This document shows positions 55,879 to 64,000 of a DNA stretch of 64,000 nt, piece by piece. The first letter of the stretch is position 1, and each line of letters opens with the position of its first letter. A program made the translations under genes and the position numbers. This stretch comes from Symsagittifera roscoffensis (taxonomy: Eukaryota > Xenacoelomorpha > Acoela > Convolutidae): assembly GCF_963678635.1 (NCBI RefSeq), contig NC_087067.1:52754233-52818232 (forward strand). Direction: 5' to 3'. The notes beneath the pieces were generated by a model. It was not told the DNA's origin. It searched no databases and saw only the letters and a list, made by a program, of their open reading frames with translations.

Positions 55879-57724
55879 GGTGAGCTAGGCTTTTTCTCCA
55901 TAAAAATAAAAAAAATTATTGTGAAATATATTTTTTGGCTGTGTAGTTATATTCTTTAGTATATGTAGCATTATATTGTTTTTCATTTCGTTTATTTTCA
56001 CATGTATTTTACGCTAACAAGTCTGCCATCAAATTTACTTCATCTAATTTTACAATTTCAAACTATAGCAGCAGAAAGTGTCTCTTTTTGCATTAAAGGT
56101 TAGATTCACAGAGAAGAAAAGAGAGCATCATAACTTGCCATTACTGCTAGTTATTTCTGGAACACCAAAAAATAAGCAAACAAACAACCAAATTCAAATC
56201 TAATCAATCTATTTTTGTTGGTCTTTTTGAGAATTTTTTTACAATTCAGGGAATTGAGAAATTAGATAGCAACTCTTAAACACAGCGCCCTCATTATTGC
56301 AACCTATTAGACTATAACTAAAAAATAAACACCCACTTGTGCGCCAACGCATCTGTTTCAAACAGCAGTCGCTTATGAAGGTTGATTAATTTTCCAACAA
56401 AAATTAATGTTTCAAAATCGTTGTTGACTTGAATATTGACTACTTTTGGTCAAGTTGGCCGGTTTTTTTTGTAATCTGATATTCAATTGTAGAAATCAGT
56501 ACAATAATTTCGCGTGAGAATTGTATTTCGCAATAAAATATCTAAATTTGAGTGCATTTAGGTCATAAAAGAAAATGCTGATAATTACGAGCAAAAATTG
56601 TCCGGTTTCAGTTACCGCTATCGTTTTTTGATGAGTAAAGTTGAAGTAGAATTACAATTTTTTGCGATTCTATTGCGGATCGGAACTGTCCTGCAGATCG
56701 GACAATTTTCCTCTTCCTGTTCAAATCGAAGTCTATTTAACTGCCCTAGGGTGCAACAAGTCTATCAAAATAGTAGCAGAATAGATACATATGAGTAGAC
56801 CTCTCAAGTTCAATGTCAATCACTCGAAGTAGCAAGTGCACTTGAGCCGTGATGGAAAATTTCAGCTGAAAATCAGGAGTTGTGTCGACTGACCAGCCAA
56901 TGGAGATTTTTTGATTAATTTCAAACACTTTCATACACTACTGGCTACAACTACTTACCTTCATAACACTCTGAATTACTTTTTAAATACAGAAACTAAC
57001 GCTGTTCAATAAAAAACATTAGAAAAATATTCTTTCATTTGAATTTCATTGTTTTTTTTGCAGGTTGTATTCCGTATCGGCTACCCGTATAACATTTATT
57101 TCCTTCTTAATTTGAAAGAAAAGCTGCAACTCTTTTAATTTCCTCAATTTTTGGAACACGAGGTCAAAATCTATTCAATCTTCGTCCGGGATTCTCGCAG
57201 TATATTTACCTGATCTGATCTGAACAAGTTCGAGCTTCGGTTCATTTTCCCATTCTCTTATTTATTAACCCGCGAGCTTTTCTTTACTTTGATATGACTC
57301 TTAAACAGTAATTCTCGTCTCAAGATCTGAAGAGGAACTTGACAGCTGGAAGATTTGACGTTTCTGACTTCAGCGTATGAGCTTGTGTGCGTACATTATT
57401 CATAGTTTACGTAGCTGGAAGTCCTCTCCAGAAGGAAAAATAGTCCAGTCTTCCAGAGGGTTTGTTGACTCCTTTTATTTGACTTTATTTGGCCAGCCTT
57501 TCAAAAATATATCAAAAATGTTCATAATATTTTCCTGTGCTGCAAGTCGATTGAGAAGCATTTTCGTTGTTTTATTGGCTCGAATTCAGATATGTTTATC
57601 TTCAATTCCAACTACTGGCAGCACTTCCATGCTGGATAAAAACCTTGCTGAAAATTGGATATCGAAATCGGATATTGGATTACCTAAAAAGATATACATA
57701 TAATTTGGAAGCTGCTATAAAATA
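55879..57724. other. Upstream region of HCN
   Basis: No coding exon recognised. The 5' UTR and promoter of HCN must lie at least partly here, but no TATA or other defining element can be pointed to. Confidence 0.4.
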
Positions 57725-58468
57725 ATGTCTCACAAATCAAGCGCAGATTTCAGTCCAAACTTTATCCGGACTAGCTGGTCAAATTTGGACAGCACAAACA
57801 GAAAGAGTTCTTCCGACCGAGTACCAACGAAAGAATCTAGAAGCTCTTTTTTCGAGTCGTCCGAAAGGGTCCAAGGAGACCCCAAAACAAACAACAATGC
57901 TACCCCAAATCTATTCACAAAGCAGTTTCGGAGCCAAAACAGCTTCAGAAAACTAGCTGCGTCATCCACTTTAGGCGATCTGAACCTTTCGCCTAATTTT
58001 TCCTCTAGTTCGAATCGGGCGCCTCTTAGACTTCAGGCGAGTGTGGACTGCTATCCAGCGTCAAGAAGCCAAACGAGACCCCGAGCACCGACAATTAGCA
58101 GTTTAGGCCGAAGTTCATCCGTCCGAGCGAGTGCCGAGAACGACTTCAACGCCGCCAACGCCTACACTGATTTTTACCCCCATAAACGAAAAACGAGTTT
58201 CAAAACTCACCCCAAGAGTTTCAAAACCCAATCGCAGACATCTTTGAGTTCTTACAGCCAAAAAGGAGCCTTACGCTACTCGAACTCGGGGGGCAGAAAC
58301 AGTATCGATTTGACGAATCCCACTAAGCAGGTTTCGATTTTGAAGCCGAACTTAAAACATGCAAATACGATCGCAAGTCTGACTTACGAAACAGCCGAGC
58401 TGCTGGGCACTCCGAATATGAACAGATTCTGGGAACCACAGGCGGAGAATAGCGAACTGCCTAAAAAG
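57725..58468 (+). CDS. HCN: HCN channel exon 1 (cytosolic N-terminus)
   Basis: 248 codons from ATG (MSHKSSADFSPN). The sequence is Ser/Asn/Thr-rich and probably disordered, with a short internal repeat (SFKTHPKSFKTQ) and many basic-Ser sites of the kind kinases use. It ends ELPKK at AAG|GCAATT, a GC donor that joins exon 2 in phase 0; a weaker GT alternative is AAGCAG|GTTTCG near 58330. The identity comes from exon 2, since HCN N-termini are poorly conserved. At about 250 residues before the HCN domain, it is longer than in vertebrate HCN1. The first-exon assignment rests on the shared frame and a 506-bp gap. Confidence 0.8.
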
Positions 58469-58974
58469 GCAATTTTCTGTTGTTCATACCTAGCATTGAT
58501 AGTTGAAAGCACTCCAATTTAAGAAAATGCAAGAAGTTCCGTAATTGATGAAAATTGTTCATGACAATTATATTATTCCATTACAGGAGCTTCTTGCTTT
58601 ACAGGCTAAAATCTCTTGCAGGGGTGAGGCCGGATTTTTGCGACTCGAGTTTTTACAAAAAAGTGTTTGACCTCACATTTAGATCGACTGAATTAGTTTT
58701 TATTAGCTTGTTTTGCATTTAAAAAAAAACAGTTTTTTTTTATATAAACGCTGCTTCCTTTTTCTGGGCTAAAGTTTATTAGAAAACGTCCAAAAATGAG
58801 AAACTGGGTTTTTGGAAGGTTTTTCAGAAGCGTATATATATGACGAACTTAACAGCTGGGATTTAAAATTAGGCAACAAATGCTCCTCTTATTCATAGCC
58901 AGAATTGAAAATCATGACTAATAACTGTAATTCTCGCGAGCGGAGTTATAACTGAAAATTGCCTATGATGACAG

Positions 58975-59147
58975 CCGATGTTCGCCGGTCACATTCGGAA
59001 GCTGAAGTCGTCAGTTCGTCACTTTATCCAGCCGACTGAGAACAGACTGGCACTGAAGTTGTTCGGCAGCAAAAAGGCAGTGCTGAAGGAGAGGAAGAGG
59101 TGTGAGGAGGAGGCCCCCTGGATCATTCACCCCTACAGCACCTTCAG
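58975..59147 (+). CDS. HCN: HCN channel exon 2 (HCN domain)
   Basis: 57 codons plus 2 bases: acceptor GACAG|CCGATG and donor TTCAG|GTACAA. The peptide contains IQPTENRLALKLFGSKKAV and then WIIHPYSTFR. These are the hallmark of the HCN domain just before transmembrane segment S1 in hyperpolarisation-activated cyclic-nucleotide-gated cation channels, where it couples voltage sensor and cyclic-nucleotide domain. The phase-2 donor falls inside the Arg codon right before S1. The remaining exons (S1-S6, pore, CNBD) are not in the window. Confidence 0.93.
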
Positions 59148-62100
59148 GTACAACCCTCCCCCCCACTTTTGTTGTTGTAGTCCACTACTTTGCTCGTATA
59201 ATTTATCAGGATCATGACTAGTTACAATTTACCATCAAGGTCATGATCAGATTTGCTGCAAAAAAGCAACCACTCAAGTGATAGATTACAGCAGTATCGA
59301 TAAGAGCAACAAAGACTGCGAAGTTTTCTTGGCATTTGCAGCTCCTATCTGTTGATTGAGAGTGCAATACAGTGCTACCTTGAACTCCCCTGTTGAGGTT
59401 ACGACGGAACTTGGTTTTGACCGAATCGGTCGAACACGCGCAAAAACTAGGGCTGAAAATTCGCATACCAAAACAGCCCTTCAAACGAGCACAGTCTAAA
59501 CGTAGTCCAAATTAACAAGATCAATCCTTATAAAAACACACTTTTGCGACTTTATGTTCAGAATTTTGCGAGCATATCTTTTCAAGAATCTATGAAATTT
59601 TTTTCCTACATTCCAGGCTGAGTTGATTTGATGAGCAACTCGTTGAACAGAATTTCTAGGTTGTGCGACTTTATGTCCAGACTTCTCAGACTCAAACTAT
59701 CGGCGCGACGTTGACAGCTTGACTTATGTTCACTTCAAGTTATGGATCGGATGCTTTGGACGTCAAAAATCCCTTTTCTACAGTACAAAAAATCCAAATT
59801 TGTTTTGTTAATTAAAAAAAATTTTTGCCAAAAAAATTGATTTTGGCACTATTGTTTGTCTTTGTTTTTTCGGCTTAGTTATCACATGACAAATTTCGTA
59901 TAATTTAGGCAAGTTTTACCAAGTTAAATAAGATTTTTAGTGTCTTGCTTCAAATACAAAATAAACAGTAGGGTAGCTGTAAGAACATTTTTGAGGAATT
60001 ATCCGAGTTTGATTCATTATTCTCACGAAAGCGATTGAAAAAAAGAACAAAATGTCTGCTCTGATAAGTGATGAATTGAGTATTGATTTCAGACGAAAAA
60101 TCAAAAATTTTAAACAGTTTTTGTTTCTACACTGAGATCATTTTTGAATGTGTTTCAACGGTTCGCATCACTACTCAAAGTGCTTTAAGATGATTTATCA
60201 CTCGAACCCTTCTGACAATTATTTGTTGCACCTAATTTTGCTGCACCTGATGATCTCGAAAAGAAAAGAAGGAAAAAGTTGAAAACACACCCGAATAAAA
60301 AACTCCTGCGCATTTTCAGTGCTCGGAACAAAATCTCTTTGGGATAGAATTTTTTTTAGAAATTGACAGTTGCAATTTTGGCTGACGCAAACTACCCGCA
60401 ATAAAGATATGCGTGGAAAATATCTATTTTAATGGATATTACCGACCGAGAAATTGAATCATTTGTCATGACCATTAACCCATTAAATCATTTTTTATGA
60501 CCACTTTAACCATAATAAATAATTTTTTGCAAGTTTAAATCAAAAGTTAGAAAGTTAGTAATTTTGACAAAAAAAATTGTTTTAAGCCGCAAAAACTCAT
60601 GATATTGCTTTGAAAATATTGATTACAGCTAATAAATATTTTGAAAATATTAGCTGAAAACTTTCCACATTTAAATTTTTCGACTAGTCTTCAAGCATCA
60701 TAAAGCTACACAACCAAAAAACAGCATAATAATTGTACTTAAAACTAGAAATAAACATTATATTTAAATGATTCGATTACTACGAGGTTGCCACATTGAA
60801 TAAAAAGTTTTTTTTTGCGAAAAGCATATGTTGATCTAGCGTTGTTAACTTTTTGGAGAGGCGAATTATGGAGAGGTTTATAGAAGGAAGTTTGATAGGA
60901 AAGGGCTGAAGTGATTGGGTGTAGTTAAGTGTAGAATGCCTAGAACGACCATATTTGACGATTTGTGAAAAAAAATCGGGTGTAATGTTTTTTTGGAGTT
61001 TTTGACCGAAAAGCTGTCGCTTGGCTACTAGGTTTGTGGGGGTCCACTCGCCCCGCAGCTTGCTACTGTATGATTTGCTTTGTTCTTAAGTCAAATAATT
61101 TTCTGAATTTTGATGATGGTCAGTAGAACTCATACAATCTCTTCCTCCTCATAATTTTTATGCAGATCGCTTATTTCGATCAAAATCATAAAATTCAATG
61201 TTTTGACAGAATATTTCTTTTTTTTGTTTATTAATATTTATGGGTATTTAATCTAATAAAATGTTGCTGAATTCTGTCTGGAGACCTCCAGTTGACCTTG
61301 TCGATCTCTATCTTGACTGATGTGTGCTTAAACAAAATGTGCAGATAAATTGAAATTGCTGAACTACCTGGTTGCCTTCAAAATTGAACTTCACTAAATT
61401 TCCGTTCTCACGACTAATCAGTTCACCTGAAAACAATTAATATACTTTACGCTAAGCATTAAAATTTTCCATGTGAGCTTCTTGAGCTATTTAAAGTAAC
61501 TTTTTCCAAGTGAGCTTCATGCTAGTCGGCACACCGCCAGTTTCGAGGTTTATCCAGAGTTTTTTTAGAGTCGAGTTTACCTTTAATTGCACTATTTGAA
61601 AAAAAAAGTATCTGCAATATTTTTTGTAACAGTTATGGGTTTGAAAGTATCCATTTGAGGATAATTGAATGAAGCAAATTGTTTGGGCATTCCTAAATCA
61701 ATTGAGGCAAGCTAACTATTAGTTCTATTTATTCGTTATTATACAAGCAAAAGACAATTTTGTACTTGACAATTCGTGTGGGTAAAGATTTGAAGTTGTT
61801 TTTTATTTACAAATTTACATCGTTGTTTTTTTTTTCATTGAAGCAAAATTTAAAGTTTTATAAAAATCAAATTCTTTTAATCCTTCTTGTTTCGATTATT
61901 TTGTTTCATTTCGTTGTTCAGCTTTGAACAAAAACAAAAAAAACTACAATTAATTTTGAGTGGGAAAAATGCTTAAGTTCAAACCAGATTGAAGAAAAAA
62001 TTACGCAAGATATCGAAAGCCTTTTTCTCAAATGGTTATGTTTTTCATTGGATGATGTTTATGATTTTTTCTATTACAGATTCTTTTTAAATCAAACGGT

Positions 62101-64000
62101 AAAAAATACAAGGTAACTACTGATCGAAACAGGAAGTATTTTGGTTTTCGCATGAACACTATTATGGTGCTCGTACTTTATTTCCTTTCCATCATTTCAG
62201 ACTAAAAAATTATCATTCGTGTCGATGAAAGTTGCATTTCATTTGCGAGAAAAATCACAAACGTCAATCAAGTTCAATAAAACTGCACTCCATAATCAGC
62301 GTTTTCCGGGGTGCTGATTGCTCCATTAACCAAATGAGAAACAACTATCGAACGATTGCTTTTTAGTTCACATCCTTCCAAACTAAGAGCCAAGTTCAAA
62401 AACGGTTGTTTTTTTTTTCATAAGAAAATGATGAGTAAAAACTCAATAAACAATTGCGCAAACATCAATTTCCAATTTGGATCGGGCTTTATCTGGCAAA
62501 TTGCTGATTGCTGGCTTTAATCTAAAAATTTTTAAGATGAACTGAATTACCATCCTTCAGGCATATAACCTACCTAATGAATCTGCATTATACCCAAATG
62601 GTAATTCAATTGATATGACACCTTTTGAATGACCTTAATTACTCGAATTGATATTCTGTTTAATCCGAGAGATCCAGGACAATAAGGCACCTGCCTGTTT
62701 ATTTTTTGACAGATTGAAGCTCCACCTTAGAATTGTCCTGCAAATATACTTAGGCTGAAGTTTTAATTTGCGTCATACTACTAAGGGAAAAGTTGTTATA
62801 CTACAATTGGAAAAATTTAATTAAGAATCAACCACAATTTTGTAGTCAAGAATGAGACGATTGGAAAATTAAACTTGCCAGAAAATAAACTCAATGGATT
62901 GAATGAGTAAATGTGATATTTCATGAATAAATAGATATTTCTACTTATTTCGGTTGTGTAGTTTTTTTTCGTTTGTTTCGATTAAAATTTTTTTTTCGAT
63001 AGTTTGAATATTGATTTTTGTTTAATTTCAGTTCAAATTTTTTGTTCCGACTTTCGAAGAAAGCAATTGGACATTTTTGCTCGAGGAGGTTTTTTTTTCT
63101 CTAGTCAACTTTCGCTTTTTGTTCCGACTTTCGAAGAAAACAGAACATTTATGCTCGGTGTGGTTTTTTTTATTCAGTCAGTTTTCGCCAATCGAAATAA
63201 AATTTTTATACAATTTTTTATACTCTTTTGAAGGTTTCGACTTCCTAAGTCAAATTTATTAAGATATGTTACCTCCGATCATTTTTGTAAAACTCTGGGG
63301 TTTGAAAAATGCCAAATTGGCCATGTTCTGGACAAATTTACGCGCGCTTTGAAGATTTTGATCATTATGCGATAAACGTAACGCAAATTATTTATGCGTG
63401 GTGAACTATCCCGCACAACAAAATTGTTCTAAATTGAATTGAGGCTAGCTAATCGGGGGTATTAATTTCGTATGACTCAAAACTTCACACTTTGATATTG
63501 TCTAAAATTTATAGGTTTTCAATATTTTCTTTTCCCACAAATATTCGATATGAATTAAGGGACAGTCGGAACAATCAGGGCTTTGATCTAACATACCAGC
63601 AGTCTTGTTGGATCTCTACAATTATTTCTCTCTATGGTTCCTAAAAACGAATTGCCACCTCTATAAAGAACTAATTCAACAGTTAAGCGTATATAATTTT
63701 TGTACCTTGTAACGAATCTTTGTCCCTTTTACAAAAGGAGAAGGGGATAGTTAAAGACTTTTTGGATAAACATTTTCTGAGATTTTTTTTATCATTCAAA
63801 AGGTAGTGCTCAATTTTAAAAACTATTTCAGCTGTGACATTTTTTGAAACTATGAGGGTCTTAAAATATGAAAAATGGGGAAAAATAATTCGCGATACGT
63901 ATTGTCCTAAAACGCGTAGGCGGCAAGCAATCCAGCTGAGAAAATGTTTCGAAATAAAATGAGGCAGGCTTTTTTGAGTTGCAACTATAGAGGTAATAGT
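59148..64000 (+). other. HCN intron 2 (incomplete)
   Basis: At least 4.85 kb without an S1-encoding exon. It contains a hAT MITE fragment at about 60985-61065 (TTTTTGACCGAAAAGCTGTC) and sequence near 63560-63800 that resembles parts of 29750-30260 (for example CAGGGCTTTG and CATTCAAAAGGTA words). Otherwise it is AT-rich with no recognisable gene. Confidence 0.7.

Noticed and set aside
58601-58974. Alternative HCN start at the Met in exon 2 (58978)
   Set aside because: The frame is open upstream to an AG acceptor and joins exon 1 in phase; a start there would remove the whole N-terminus.

Overview
The window is animal nuclear DNA. It is AT-rich, intron-bearing and dense in decayed transposons. 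Three protein-coding genes are clear: a HES-type bHLH repressor ending in WRPW (minus strand, 10084-8426, apparently intronless), a SAXO/FAM154-type axonemal microtubule stabiliser (minus strand, six exons, 22049-15640), and the first two coding exons of an HCN-type pacemaker channel (plus strand, 57725-59147, running off the right edge). These genes are specific to animals or to ciliated eukaryotes. Several introns appear to use GC instead of GT at the donor. Together with the TE load, this makes an invertebrate with permissive splicing plausible (larvacean tunicates are known for it). The sequence does not settle the species.

Layout. 1-4285: retroelement debris, including a repeat present twice and a gag-like zinc knuckle. 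4286-8428: three near-identical copies of a 1380-bp unit, whose right edge is the HES stop codon, so each copy carries the HES 3' UTR, a tRNA-derived SINE and a 90-bp-arm hairpin. 8426-10600: HES and its upstream region. 10.8-15.5 kb: non-coding, with tiny palindromic MITEs and a second SINE copy. 15.5-22.05 kb: SAXO, whose introns hold a 5 x 158-bp tandem array, a pair of exon-like duplicated segments and nested MITEs. 22.1-31 kb: decayed LTR-retrotransposon and LINE fragments, a TIR-bounded minisatellite and a hAT relic with a transposase remnant. 31.07-41.09 kb: a very recent 5.0-kb direct tandem duplication. 41.1-43.9 kb: a minus-strand decayed Ty3/gypsy element. 44.05-49.47 kb: a hAT MITE, a TA microsatellite and a full-length Ty3/gypsy element with two LTRs and a 5-bp target-site duplication. 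50.7-55.9 kb: a foldback element, a MITE with an 8-bp target duplication, an old tandem repeat and a second hAT transposase fragment. 57.7-64 kb: HCN exons 1-2 and a long intron.

The three genes do not form a pathway. What is shared across the window is the mobile-element ecology. At least three MITE families have 8-bp target duplications: CAGGGGCGG (hAT), GGCTCTTTTCC and GGAYCAA...CCCCC. Two independent gypsy copies appear to lack an integrase and to share a Ser-rich terminal ORF. All coordinates and splice sites were read by eye; no alignments or searches were run.
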